A DNA stretch of 31,457 nt, from NCBI GenBank assembly GCA_964565715.1, contig CAZMGG010000062.1, forward strand, positions 1 through 31,457, in the 5' to 3' direction. Source of the DNA: CAZMGG01 sp964565715. GTDB taxonomy: Bacteria; Planctomycetota; UBA1135; UBA2386. Position numbers and translations under genes: made by a program. Shown piece after piece: positions 16,460-25,871 of this stretch (its first letter is position 1; each line of letters begins with the position of its first letter). Below the pieces are notes generated by a model. The model was given only the letters and a program-made list of their open reading frames with translations, ran no database searches and was not told where the DNA came from.

Positions 16460-17757
16460 TCCCGAAGCCGGCGCCGCCCAGCTGGTCGCCGCGGCTGGTG
16501 CTGGCCCATGCGCTCTGCGCCCGGGCCTGCCTGCTCGGCGGCCTGCTGCTGCTGGCGGTGCGGCCCGACGCGCCGGCGGGTTCGTTCCTGCATCCGCTGA
16601 CGCTGGCCACCGCGCACCTGCTGGTGCTCGGCTTCGTCGTGGTGTCGGTGATCGGCGCGTTCCACCTGGTGGCGCCGCTGGCGCTCGCCGCGCGCCGCCG
16701 CACCGGCAAGGGCGACTGGGCGGTGCTGGTCACCGTCCTGCTGGTGGCGTCCGGCGTGGTGGCGCACCTGGCGCTCGGCACCTACGGCGGGGTGGCCTGG
16801 TCGGCGGGACTGCTGGTCGTGGCCCTGGTGCTGGCCCTGCCCGGCTGGCTCTTGCCGCTCGCCACCTCGCCCGCACCGCTGCCGACGGTGCTGGGCACCG
16901 CCAGCGCCTGGCTGGCGCTGCTGCTGACGGTCTGCCTGGGCGGCGCGCTGGCGGTGCATCGTGCGTCGCCGTTCCTGCCCGCCGATCCGCTCACCGCGCT
17001 CGCCGGTCACGCCCACCTCGGCATCTTCGGCTTCGCCGGCACGATGCTGGTCGCGCTGGGGCTGCGGCTGCTGCCGATGTTCCTGCCCGCCGAACCGCCG
17101 CGCGGGCCGTTGTCGTGGCTGGCGGTCCTCGGCACGGCGGCCGGCGGCCTCGGCATGGGCGGCGCGCCGTTCTGGCCCGGACTCGTCGGCCCGTGCGCCG
17201 GGCTGCTGGCCGTGGGCCTGCTGGCGTTCCTGCTGGCGGTGGTCGGGATGCTGCGCCGGCGGAAGCCCGCGCCGCCGGACCTGCCGCGGCCCGACCCGGC
17301 CCGCGCCATGATCCTGCTCGGCCTGCTGAGCCTGCTGGCAGCCGCCCCCCTCGGCCTCGGTTTCGCCTTCGGCACGGCGCGACCCGACCAAGCCGTGGCC
17401 TACGGCGCGCTGCTGGTGCTCGGCTTCCTCGGCGCGCCGATCCTCGGCTTCGGCTGGCGCCTGCTGCCGCTGCTGGGCTGGTTCGCCGCCTGGCGGGACC
17501 TGCCCGACGAGCCGATCGCACCACCGACGCCGCCCCGCCAGGTCGGCCTTCTGCCCCTGCAATGGCTCACCGTGCTGGCCTGGGGGGTGGGACTGCTGCT
17601 GCTGGCGCTGGGCTGCGCCGACAGCAGCGCGGCCATGGCGCGGCTCGGCGCCCTGCTCTTGCTGCTGGCCGCCGCCGCCGACGCCGGCAACCTGGTGGTC
17701 GCGTGGCGCCGGCGGCTGCCGCCTGCTATCGGGCCGGCGGCGCCACCTCGCGGATGA
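16456..17757 (+). CDS. NnrS / heme-copper-oxidase-like multi-pass membrane protein
   Basis: 433 residues from GTG 16456, four bases of overlap with the hemerythrin stop. It has about 12 hydrophobic helices. TLATAHLLVLGFVVVSVIGAFH and AGHAHLGIFGFAGTMLVALG place His residues as in helices II and X of heme-copper proteins, and the protein resembles NnrS and related NO-associated heme membrane proteins. No helix VII His pair or CuB site is evident, so catalysis as an oxidase is unlikely. It ends the cluster and reads 32 bases into the end of the convergent giant secreted protein gene. The likely role is support of NO respiration or NO tolerance, inferred from family resemblance and context; the family call is moderate. 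Confidence 0.7.
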   Translation: MIPKPAPPSWSPRLVLAHALCARACLLGGLLLLAVRPDAPAGSFLHPLTLATAHLLVLGFVVVSVIGAFHLVAPLALAARRRTGKGDWAVLVTVLLVASGVVAHLALGTYGGVAWSAGLLVVALVLALPGWLLPLATSPAPLPTVLGTASAWLALLLTVCLGGALAVHRASPFLPADPLTALAGHAHLGIFGFAGTMLVALGLRLLPMFLPAEPPRGPLSWLAVLGTAAGGLGMGGAPFWPGLVGPCAGLLAVGLLAFLLAVVGMLRRRKPAPPDLPRPDPARAMILLGLLSLLAAAPLGLGFAFGTARPDQAVAYGALLVLGFLGAPILGFGWRLLPLLGWFAAWRDLPDEPIAPPTPPRQVGLLPLQWLTVLAWGVGLLLLALGCADSSAAMARLGALLLLLAAAADAGNLVVAWRRRLPPAIGPAAPPRG

Positions 17758-20700
17758 CCGCGCCGTCCGCCTCGCTCAGCACCAGGATCGCGAAGCGCTG
17801 CGCGCCGCCGGTCGCGGCGCTCGACACCGAGGCGTAGTCGAAGCGGCCGCGCAGATCGGTGTAGCCGTCCTTGTGGAACAGGACCCGGCCGTCGCCCATC
17901 CGGGCATAGACCTTGACGTAGGTGCCCGGCAGCGGCCTGCCGCTGGCCGCCTGGCTCACGTCGAGCTGGCCGTAGCCCTCCATCATCCGCACCAAGAGCG
18001 CGTTGGCGAAGACCGGCTCGCGGCGGACGAGGCCGCCGCCGCGCACCTCCAGCAGGAAGTTGGCGTTCTGCAAGGCCGCCGGCAGCGGCAGCGCCAGCGT
18101 CGCACGGCCGGTCAGGTCGTGCCGCTGGCTCAGGTTCGGCTTGATGAAGGCGAAGCCGCCGCTCTCCTGCTGCACGAACGGCCGCGTCGAGAACAGGAAC
18201 TCGACGTCCATCTCGTAGTAGGCGACCTCGCAGCTGGTCAGGTTGCGGCAGGCGATGCTGGCCTCGCGGCCGGTCACGGTCAGCTCCAGCACCGGCTCCT
18301 GCGCCGCCAGGGCGTCCTGCCGGGCGTCGCGATCGCCGGGCCGCGCCCCGCCCGCCGCCAGGCCTTCGGCCTCGTCGAGCTGGCCCAGCGCCGCGCGGAA
18401 GCGCTCGCGCCAGCGCGGCACCGGATGATCGCGGTATGGCTCGGCGATGCTGCGGGCCTCGCCGAGCTCGAGCCGGTAGAACGCCAGGTAGACCTTCAGA
18501 TAGTCGCGCTGCAGGGCGTGCGGCCCCTCAGGGCCGACCTTGCCGAAGGCGGCGAACGCCTCGGCGACCCGGTCCTGCAGCAGCATGTGGTAGCACACAC
18601 CGAGCCAGTCGTCCGAGTCGAGCTGCGGCCGGTAGCCCAGCACGTCGAGGAAGTGCAGGTACTGCCGGGCCACGTCGGCGTTGGCGATGCGGTACTGGCG
18701 GCCGACCCGGTGCGCGCGGCTGTGGAACAGCGGCTCGAACTCGACGTGCCGGAACGTCTCCCGTTCGACCGGGTCGATCACCACCAGCGGCGAGTCGAGC
18801 CAGGCGCCGCACTGGTTCAGGAACCCGTCCCGGTGCCGCAGATACTCCCGGGTCGTCCGGGCGTCCTGGTGGCGGATGCCATACGACCACAGCACGTCGC
18901 TGTAGACGTGCCGCTGCCGCAGGAGACCCAGCACCGCGTCGAACGCGCCGCGATCCGCCATCCGCCAGGCGATGCGCGCCAGGTCGGTGCGCTGCAGGTT
19001 GGCGCCGTCCAGGAAGGCCAGCACCTCGGCGACGCCGCCGTTCTGCGAGACGTGCTCCCACGACGCGGTGTCGATCCGGGTCGGCTCGCGCAGCACGCGG
19101 AAGGTGCGGGGCTCGGTGAAGGCCGCCAGCGTGCCGCCGTCGGTGGCGTGCACCGGGTAGTGGGCGAAGGTGCCCGGCGCCGGGAAGTAGAACGCGTAGT
19201 CGAGCGAGGTCGTGCCGTAGGGCGGCAGGTGCACCGCCACGCCGCGCGTCACGGCGCCGTTCCGCACCGGGATGCTGCCCTGCGGGATCTGCAGCAGCAG
19301 CTCCAGCTTGCGCGGCGTCGAGGTCGGGTTGGTGACCACCACCTGGCAGCCGTAGGCGACACCCTTGAGGAACTCGTCGCTGACGAACGCATCACGCTGC
19401 TCCTGGCCGACGTAGCGGTAGCGCTCGTCCAGGCGGTAGAAGTCCTGGCTCAGCAGGATCGCGCCCTCGGCGGCCTCGGCGGCCACCGGCGCCAGCTCGC
19501 GGCGCACCAGCAGCAACGGCGTCGCCGGCCGCAGGGTGCGCGTGCCGTCCTGCTGCGCGGTGCGGTGCTCGCCCGGCGTGAACGGCAGGTCCAGCACCGC
19601 CAGCGCCAGCAGCATCTCGGCGAAGGAACCGGCGGCACGGGCCACCTGGGTCGACACGAACGGGCCATCGCCCTGGTGCCGGGCGTAGTCGCGCCAGAAG
19701 GCGTTGGCCTGGACCAGGTCGGGCCCGACCCGCGGCCGCCCCCACCAGTTGCGCTCGACGTAGGCCTCGGTGGCGCCCACCGGCTGGTAGAGCACACGGG
19801 CGTCCTCCCGCGCCGCCACCTCCTTCTCGAGCTGCTCGAGCCGGCGCAGGTCGCGGCCCTCGGCGGCGTTGTCCGGCGCGGCGTCCTTGCCGGCCTTCTC
19901 GGCCAGCTTGTCGTCGCCCCGCTCGCCCTCGGCCTTCGACTTGGCCTCCTCCTTCAGCTCCATGACCTCGGCGTCCTGCAGCACCGGCGACTCGGCGGGC
20001 TCGGCCCCGGCCTTGCGCTCGGGACGCGGGGCGGCGGCGGCCGGCGGCGGCGGCGCGCCGGGCGCGTTCGGCTTCGGCGTGAGCGTGTGGAACGGCTCGG
20101 CGCCGGCGCGATCCTGCTCGCCGCCCTGCCGGAAGCGCGCCATCTCGTCGGCGGCCAGCCGCAGGCCGCGCAGCCGTTCGGCGTCAGCCCCGCCCAGCTC
20201 GCCGGCCCGCAGCGCGCTGGCGAACAGCCGCGCGTCGGTCACCGGATCCGGCGGCAGCAGTTCGACCTGCTCCTGGACCAGCCGGGCGATCGCCGCACGC
20301 TGCTCCGGCAGCCCCTGCGCCAGCAGGATCTGCTCGAAGGTGTTGAGCCGGGCGAAGGCCCGCGGCTCCAGCCACGCGGTCAGGTCGTCGCCGAGCAGCC
20401 ACTGGTCGAGGAAGGTCCGCTCCAGCTTGTCCTGCAGGTAGGGCCGCACCACCGACCCGAAGAACTGCGGGTCCTTCCGGTGCAGGAAGAAGTTCAGTTC
20501 GTGGCAGGCGTGCTTGCCGTACAGCTCCTGCTTCTCCGCCGGCGTGAGCTGCGGCCAGCGCAGCACGAAGGCGAACTCGGCCAGGGCGGCGTCACCGCTC
20601 AGCGTGGTGAACAGCCGGTGGACCGCCGCCAGCGAGTCGTAGACCTCGATGCGGACGGCGCGGCGATCGTCGATGGTGGCGGTGGCGTCGGCGGCGACGA

Positions 20701-23700
20701 ACTCGATCTTGCGTTGCTCGACGAAGTGCCGGGACGGATCCAGGCCGCCCTGGAGTTCGCGGCCGACGGGCTGCAGCGGCGTCTCCGGCCGCAGCAGGCT
20801 CACGGTCACCGCGTGCTCCAGGTCCAGCGCGAGTACCGTCAGGTGCTGCCCCTCGCCCAGATCGGCCACCGGCACGCGCACGACGCCGGCCCGGTCCGGC
20901 ACCAGGTTCGCCACCACCGCCGCGGGCCGCGGCAGGAAGTCGAGATTGGGGAAGGTGCCGGCGGCCTGGTCGCCGCCGCCCTGGTTGCGCGCGCCACCAC
21001 CGGCGCTGCGCCGGCCGCCGCGCCGGCCGCCGAACGCGCCCCCGGCGCCGCCGCCCAGCCCGATCGCCTCGTTCCAGCTCTCCTCGGCCAGGGCCAGCGG
21101 ATTCAGCAGCAGGCTCGGCCGCGCCAGCATGTTGCCGGGGAAGCGCCGGCCGAAGCGGCGCTCCAGGATGTAACGGTACTCGTCGCCGATCTCGCGGCCG
21201 GCGTGGTAGAGCGCGAAGCCCTGCTCGGTGGCGAACGTGCGCAACGGCGACGGCGAGGGTCCGGCGAGGCCGCCGAACGCGTCGAACACCGGCAGGTAGC
21301 GCGTGGCCACCACGTGCACGCGGGCCGCCGGCCCGGCGTTCACCAGCCGCACGGTCAGGCTGCCCTGGTCGAGGGCGGCCTCGACGATGTGCAGCGGTCC
21401 CGCCGCCGGCAGTTCCAGGCCGCGATCGCGGCCGATCGCGTAGCCGACCCGTTCCGGGCCGTCGGTGATCCGCACCGGCAGGCTCACGCCCGGCTCCTCC
21501 AGCCTGAGGTCGTAGTCGCCGGCCGGCAGCCCGCGCAGCTCCAGGAAGCCCTGGGCCAGCGCCAGGTGCTCGTACGCATCGCGCACGAACACGCCGTTGC
21601 GCACCTCGAGCAGCGAGCAGGTGATCGGCGCCAGGGGACCGTCCAGCCAGGGCAGCCGCAGGGTCTGCCCGGCACGGCCGTGCAGCTGTGCGGGCCAGGT
21701 GCGCCGGGCCGGCAGCAGGCTCCAGCCCTGGTTGTCGCCGGGGAAGCCCGACGCCCGCATCGTGGTGATGCCGGGCAGCGGCCCGAGCGCGATGCGGCCG
21801 TTGCCGTCGGTCTTCAGCGCCGCGCTGACCTGACCGGGGAAGTCCTTGTGCCACAGCTCGACCTGCACGGCCCGGTCGGCGATCGGCTCGCCGTTCTTGC
21901 CCAGCACGTCGAGGACGTAGCCGTCGGGCAGCCGGCCGAGCAGCGGGCACGCGGTCAGGTCGGTGGCGTCGATGCCGTTCACCGGGAACGTGCGCTCCTC
22001 GCTGCCCAGCATCACCGGCTCGCCGCGCAGGTTCTTCAGGCGGGCGCCGAGGCTGGCGCTCACCGCCACGGCGCCGTCGGGCACCGTGAACTCGTGGACC
22101 GTCTCGCGGTCCAGCACCAGCGCCGGCCCGCGCACCTCCTCGACGCTGCCGACGCCGTCCTTGTCGCGCACCGTGAGCCGCAGCACCGGCTCCTCCAGGA
22201 GCGACAGCGACACCGTCTGGCCGTTCAGGGTCAGCATCGGCCGCAGCAGCAGCTTCGCCTTGCGCCCCGCCAGCACGGTCTCCCGCTCGACGTGCACGCC
22301 GGCCAGCAGCGCGTAGCTCTCGGCCTGGTGCTGGAACCGCGCCAGCGCCGTCAGCTCACCGTGCCGCAGCACCATGGTCTTGTTCCCCGCCTCGCTGGCG
22401 AACGGCAGGGTGATCTCGCCGTCCTCGTCGGCCGGATAGTCGCGGCCGCCGAACCAGATCGAGGCGTCGGCGAGCGGCACCGCCTGCTCGTCCAGCACGC
22501 GGAACACGTGACCCGCAGCCCCGAGCCGCTCGACGAACTGCAGGCGGCCCTTCTCGATCAGCACCCGGCTGGCGATGCCGTTGCCGACGAACTCCACCAC
22601 CCAGGTGCCCGCACCGGCCAGCGCCGGGAAGTCGAACTCGCGGCGCACCTGCCGCAGCGGGTCCTCCTGGTAGTCGTGGGCGGACTCCTGGTTGGCGACC
22701 AGGCCGTCCAGGTTGACGCCGGCGTCCACCTCGCGGCCCAGTTCGGCGTGGAAGTGGAAGGTGTTGATGGCGAACACCTTGACCAGCAGCCGCGGCACGT
22801 TCTTGACGTCCACCGCGATGCGCACCGGCTCGCCGACGGCGAAGCGGCGCCGCTGCGTCGGCGGGAAGGCGATGGTCACCCGCTGGCGGAGCTGCTCGTA
22901 GTAGGCCGGGTCGTCGAGCAGCGAGTACCACCGCTCACGGTCGCCGGTGCCCTGCAGGATCCGCGTCTCCGCCAGCAGCCGCCGCAGCCAGTCGGCCTGC
23001 ACGTAGCGGGCGAACGGCGCCAGGTCGTCGGCCCGGGCCAGCAGCTCCTGGAGGCAGGCGCGCACCAGCGGTTCGTCGTCGCCGATCGCCGGCAGGCCGG
23101 TCGGATAGTCGCGGCGGCCGTCGACCAGCTCGGCGCCGCGCGGCAGCTCGCGCCGGTGTTCCGGGTTGGCGTAGTCGGTGGCCCGGGGCAGCGCCAGGTA
23201 GGCCAGCAGCCGCGCCTGGTCGACGGTCCCGGCGGCGAGATCGTGCTGCAGCCGGTGGTACAGCACGTGCGCCTTCAGCGAGTTGTGCGCCGGCGACAGG
23301 GTGTCGGTGTAGGCCTGCAGCCGTTCCAGATACGCCAGCCGGTCCGCCGGCGTGTCCTGCCAGCGCACGTCGGCGGACGGCCAGAGCCGCCGCAGCACCG
23401 TGTCGACGAAGGCCGGCTCGTTGCGCAGCGCCGGCCGCAGCCGCACCAGTTCCTCGAGCTGCGCCAGCAGCAGGTTCTTGTGGATCGCCAGGGAGCCGAA
23501 GCCGCGGCTCTGCCGGTGCTCCAGGTTGCGCAGGATCAGCGCCGGCAGCCCCGGCACGTCGGGCCGCCGCAGCCGGCCGAGCAGGTGCATCAGCTGGTCG
23601 TCGCTGAGGCCGTGGGCCAGCAGCAGCGCCGTGGGCCCCTGCACCTGGCCGGGCTGCTGCTGCAGCGCCCGTTCCAGCAGCGTGCTCTCGGCGATGAGCT

Positions 23701-24130
23701 GCGGGTCGAGCCGCGTCGGCAGGTCCGGCACCGCGCCCGGCACGTCCCGCTGGTGGTCGAAGGTGAGGCCGAGCCGATCACGCAGGAAGGCGTAGGTGCC
23801 CGCCGGATCGCGGTCGAAGCCGAGCAGCGCCTGCCGGTTCTCGATCTCGATCACCCGCGCGGTACGGCCGTGCCGCTGGATCCAGGCCGCCAGCACCGCC
23901 GGGACCTCGCCGAACGCCTGCCGATCCTGCAGCAGCCGGCACGAGTAGTAGTAGTGTTCCTCGCTGCCGGGGATGAGCTGCTGCAGGGCCGCCTCCCGGT
24001 CGCTGGCCAGCGCCCAGGTCTCGGCGAAGCCGACCGGCGTGCCCTGGGCCCGCGTCAGCGGCGCGAGGAGCGTCGTGGCGAGGACGACGGCGAAGACGGA
24101 CGCAAGACGGCACGCGCGCGGGCTGTTCAT
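17726..24130 (-). CDS. Giant secreted multidomain protein, about 2,134 residues, function unknown
   Basis: Start ATG 24130 (MNSPRACRLASVFAVVLATT), a clear signal peptide ending near TRAQ, with GGAG eight bases upstream. An earlier in-frame ATG (24178) only adds a basic stretch. Residues about 30-420 are helical. Several beta-sandwich segments of alpha-2-macroglobulin or Ig-like look follow (RRRFAVGEPVRIAVDVKNV; LDEQAVPLADASIWFGG; LDVLGKNGEPIADRAVQVEL), then a Gly/Arg-rich stretch (about 1023-1055) and a Pro/Ala-rich then Glu/Lys-rich linker (about 1348-1441), and large mixed domains. A CarboxypepD-regulatory-like beta unit ends it (LPGTYVKVYARMGDGR, TDLRGRFDYASVSS). No CxEQ thioester motif of true alpha-2-macroglobulins was found. 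Giant secreted proteins of this type are typical of planctomycetes. The end overlaps the plus-strand NnrS-like gene by 32 bases. It follows the Kelch gene after 138 bases. Confidence 0.85.
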   Translation of the reverse strand: MNSPRACRLASVFAVVLATTLLAPLTRAQGTPVGFAETWALASDREAALQQLIPGSEEHYYYSCRLLQDRQAFGEVPAVLAAWIQRHGRTARVIEIENRQALLGFDRDPAGTYAFLRDRLGLTFDHQRDVPGAVPDLPTRLDPQLIAESTLLERALQQQPGQVQGPTALLLAHGLSDDQLMHLLGRLRRPDVPGLPALILRNLEHRQSRGFGSLAIHKNLLLAQLEELVRLRPALRNEPAFVDTVLRRLWPSADVRWQDTPADRLAYLERLQAYTDTLSPAHNSLKAHVLYHRLQHDLAAGTVDQARLLAYLALPRATDYANPEHRRELPRGAELVDGRRDYPTGLPAIGDDEPLVRACLQELLARADDLAPFARYVQADWLRRLLAETRILQGTGDRERWYSLLDDPAYYEQLRQRVTIAFPPTQRRRFAVGEPVRIAVDVKNVPRLLVKVFAINTFHFHAELGREVDAGVNLDGLVANQESAHDYQEDPLRQVRREFDFPALAGAGTWVVEFVGNGIASRVLIEKGRLQFVERLGAAGHVFRVLDEQAVPLADASIWFGGRDYPADEDGEITLPFASEAGNKTMVLRHGELTALARFQHQAESYALLAGVHVERETVLAGRKAKLLLRPMLTLNGQTVSLSLLEEPVLRLTVRDKDGVGSVEEVRGPALVLDRETVHEFTVPDGAVAVSASLGARLKNLRGEPVMLGSEERTFPVNGIDATDLTACPLLGRLPDGYVLDVLGKNGEPIADRAVQVELWHKDFPGQVSAALKTDGNGRIALGPLPGITTMRASGFPGDNQGWSLLPARRTWPAQLHGRAGQTLRLPWLDGPLAPITCSLLEVRNGVFVRDAYEHLALAQGFLELRGLPAGDYDLRLEEPGVSLPVRITDGPERVGYAIGRDRGLELPAAGPLHIVEAALDQGSLTVRLVNAGPAARVHVVATRYLPVFDAFGGLAGPSPSPLRTFATEQGFALYHAGREIGDEYRYILERRFGRRFPGNMLARPSLLLNPLALAEESWNEAIGLGGGAGGAFGGRRGGRRSAGGGARNQGGGDQAAGTFPNLDFLPRPAAVVANLVPDRAGVVRVPVADLGEGQHLTVLALDLEHAVTVSLLRPETPLQPVGRELQGGLDPSRHFVEQRKIEFVAADATATIDDRRAVRIEVYDSLAAVHRLFTTLSGDAALAEFAFVLRWPQLTPAEKQELYGKHACHELNFFLHRKDPQFFGSVVRPYLQDKLERTFLDQWLLGDDLTAWLEPRAFARLNTFEQILLAQGLPEQRAAIARLVQEQVELLPPDPVTDARLFASALRAGELGGADAERLRGLRLAADEMARFRQGGEQDRAGAEPFHTLTPKPNAPGAPPPPAAAAPRPERKAGAEPAESPVLQDAEVMELKEEAKSKAEGERGDDKLAEKAGKDAAPDNAAEGRDLRRLEQLEKEVAAREDARVLYQPVGATEAYVERNWWGRPRVGPDLVQANAFWRDYARHQGDGPFVSTQVARAAGSFAEMLLALAVLDLPFTPGEHRTAQQDGTRTLRPATPLLLVRRELAPVAAEAAEGAILLSQDFYRLDERYRYVGQEQRDAFVSDEFLKGVAYGCQVVVTNPTSTPRKLELLLQIPQGSIPVRNGAVTRGVAVHLPPYGTTSLDYAFYFPAPGTFAHYPVHATDGGTLAAFTEPRTFRVLREPTRIDTASWEHVSQNGGVAEVLAFLDGANLQRTDLARIAWRMADRGAFDAVLGLLRQRHVYSDVLWSYGIRHQDARTTREYLRHRDGFLNQCGAWLDSPLVVIDPVERETFRHVEFEPLFHSRAHRVGRQYRIANADVARQYLHFLDVLGYRPQLDSDDWLGVCYHMLLQDRVAEAFAAFGKVGPEGPHALQRDYLKVYLAFYRLELGEARSIAEPYRDHPVPRWRERFRAALGQLDEAEGLAAGGARPGDRDARQDALAAQEPVLELTVTGREASIACRNLTSCEVAYYEMDVEFLFSTRPFVQQESGGFAFIKPNLSQRHDLTGRATLALPLPAALQNANFLLEVRGGGLVRREPVFANALLVRMMEGYGQLDVSQAASGRPLPGTYVKVYARMGDGRVLFHKDGYTDLRGRFDYASVSSAATGGAQRFAILVLSEADGAVIREVAPPAR

Positions 24131-24268
24131 GGCATGGCTCCAGGACCGGCTCCGCGACCGCGGACCCGGAGCAGCCAACAGTAGGAGGCCGCACGCCCGC
24201 GCGAAACGGCCTTGCCATCGCCTGGTTCAGGGCTGGGCCGAACGGCCCGGCCCGGCCCCGACCAGCTG
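24131..24268 (-). promoter_or_regulatory. Intergenic region between Kelch gene and giant gene, with GC hairpins
   Basis: 138 bases with no gene. GGGCCG-AA-CGGCCC (24235-24248) forms a hairpin just after the Kelch stop, without a T-run. A second dyad TCCGC-GACC-GCGGA lies at about 24150-24163, close to the giant gene start. Either could act in attenuation or mRNA processing. No convincing promoter boxes were seen. Confidence 0.35.
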
Positions 24269-25831
24269 CTACAGGGCGCCGACGATCATGATGACGCCGT
24301 TCGAGCCGACCACGGCGGTGATGTTGAACTGCGCGTCCAGCTCCACCTGCAGCACCTGGCCGAAGAGCTGGCTGTTGGCCAGGGCCGGGTTGTCCGGCAG
24401 GGTGATGCCGACGCTGGCGTTGCCGCCGACCGGCGCCAGGAAGAACACCACGTCCGGCGTCGTGCGCAGCAGGCAGCCGGGCTGGCCGGCCGGGTGCAAC
24501 GCCGACAGCGGCGTCGTGACGGAGCCGAAGCCGAACACGGCGAACGCCAGCGAGTTCGCGGCGATGCCGCTGGCGTCGAGCTGGAACGTGCGGCCGGTCC
24601 ACGGCTCGCTGACCGTGTTGAACATCAGCGGCCCGCCGGCGCCGACGCAGGGCCCGCCGAGCGTGTCGCTGTTGGCGATCGGGTTGGCCTGGTACTCGCA
24701 GGTGGCGGTGATGGTGCCGAGGCCGCTCGGGTTCTGGCCGCTGACCTTGTAGACCTTCTGCAGCGCCGGCACGTAGGCGGCGAAGTAGCGGCTGATGGCG
24801 CCGATCACCGGGTCGCGGTTGCTGGCGGTGGCGGTGGTGTTCCAGTTGGAACCCGGCGCGCCGTACAGGCGCCACTCGTTGGTCAGCGAGTCGAACTCGC
24901 TGCACCAGGTGGAAGGCGAACCGGTGTAGAGCGGGTAGTTGACCGCGTCCAGGGTGCCGAGGCCCTGGCCGCCCTGCAGCACGATCCGCCGGCGGACCTG
25001 GTCGTAGACGCCCTGGTTGGCGTTGGCGCTGTGCGGGATGGTGCCGTTGGTGGCGATCTGCGCCCAGTCGGCGCCGTTCCAGCGCCAGACGTCGGTGCGC
25101 GGCACGTTCGGGCTGACCGAAGAGTCGATGCCGACGATCATGACGATGTCGAGCATCTCCGGCCGGGTGACCATGCTGTGCTGCCGGCGGATCGGCGGCG
25201 TGGTCCCTGTGCTGAGCTGCACCCAGGCGCCGCCGACGAACAGCCAGGTGTCGTTGGTGCAGGTGATCGGGCTGATCGAGGTGTCGCCGCCGAACATCAG
25301 CATGCCGCCGGTGATCGGATCCCAGGTCATCGCCGAGAAGCGCCGCGGCGCCGGGTTGCCGCTGGTCGGCGTGACGTCGGTCCAGGCGTTGGTGGTCGGA
25401 TCCCACTCCCAGGTGTCGCCGAGCAGGACCGGCGTGGCGCCGCCGGTGTCACCGCCGAACACGATCAGCTTGTCGCGGGTGAAGTCCCAGGCGACGCAGG
25501 CGCCGCCGCGGGTGGGCGGCGAGCCGGCGGCGCCCTCGGCGGTGCGGAGTGTCCAGGCGGCGCCGTCGAACTCGTAGAGGGCGTTGCGGGTGGCGGTGCC
25601 GGCGTTGCCGTCGCGGCCGCCGAACACGTACATCTTGTCGTTGCTGGCGGCACCCGGGTTGTCACGGCGCTGGCTGGGCGTGCCGGTGACGCCCGGGGTC
25701 AGGCTCCAGGCGGCGCGGGGGGCGACGCGCGGGGTCGGCGTCTGGGCCACGATCGGCGCCGTCAGCGTGCCCAGGTGGAGGAACGTGCCGGCCGCGGCCA
25801 GCACCAGGGGGATGCAGGGGGAGTTGCGCAT
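24269..25831 (-). CDS. Secreted Kelch-repeat (galactose-oxidase-like beta-propeller) protein
   Basis: 520 residues from ATG 25831, starting with a signal peptide (MRNSPCIPLVLAAAGTFLHL, cleavage near IVAQ). Earlier in-frame starts read through the 34-base intergenic element and are rejected. Kelch-type units are seen as NDKMYVFGGRDG, DKLIVFGGDTGG and GGMLMFGGDTS, each followed by a W-containing strand (TWEWDPTTNAW; DVWRWNGADW). This makes about 330 residues of beta-propeller. The C-terminal about 150 residues (GGPCVGAGGPLMFNTV, WTGRTFQLDASGIAANS, GCLLRTTPDVVFFL) form a beta-rich domain that I associate with secreted planctomycete proteins. Substrate or binding role unknown. It lies 40 bases below the TPR kinase gene and 138 bases above the giant gene, so it may be co-expressed with the kinase and the RND pump. 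Confidence 0.85.
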   Translation of the reverse strand: MRNSPCIPLVLAAAGTFLHLGTLTAPIVAQTPTPRVAPRAAWSLTPGVTGTPSQRRDNPGAASNDKMYVFGGRDGNAGTATRNALYEFDGAAWTLRTAEGAAGSPPTRGGACVAWDFTRDKLIVFGGDTGGATPVLLGDTWEWDPTTNAWTDVTPTSGNPAPRRFSAMTWDPITGGMLMFGGDTSISPITCTNDTWLFVGGAWVQLSTGTTPPIRRQHSMVTRPEMLDIVMIVGIDSSVSPNVPRTDVWRWNGADWAQIATNGTIPHSANANQGVYDQVRRRIVLQGGQGLGTLDAVNYPLYTGSPSTWCSEFDSLTNEWRLYGAPGSNWNTTATASNRDPVIGAISRYFAAYVPALQKVYKVSGQNPSGLGTITATCEYQANPIANSDTLGGPCVGAGGPLMFNTVSEPWTGRTFQLDASGIAANSLAFAVFGFGSVTTPLSALHPAGQPGCLLRTTPDVVFFLAPVGGNASVGITLPDNPALANSQLFGQVLQVELDAQFNITAVVGSNGVIMIVGAL

Positions 25832-25837
25832 GCCCCC

Positions 25838-25871
25838 GGTCTGCCGGTGGCCGCGTTTCCGGGGCCGGAAG
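25838..25871 (-). repeat. 34-base intercistronic element, copy A
   Basis: Fills almost all of the 40-base space between the kinase stop and the Kelch start. It is 30 of 34 bases identical to copy B at 28919-28952 (differences are T/C, G/C, C/G, C/G). On the minus strand it begins with an inverted repeat, TTCCGG-CC-CCGGAA, followed by AC and a GGCC/CCGG-rich part. In both copies an ATG follows a short distance after it. Confidence 0.7.

Noticed and set aside
17726..24130. True alpha-2-macroglobulin
   Set aside because: The CxEQ thioester motif and the usual domain order were not found; only the beta-sandwich look is shared.
17873..24184. A 2,100-codon plus-strand open frame opposite the giant secreted protein
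   Set aside because: Antisense shadow caused by high third-position GC; it is low in complexity (rich in Arg, Gln, Gly, Val, His), has no signal peptide or domains and runs against the clear gene on the minus strand.
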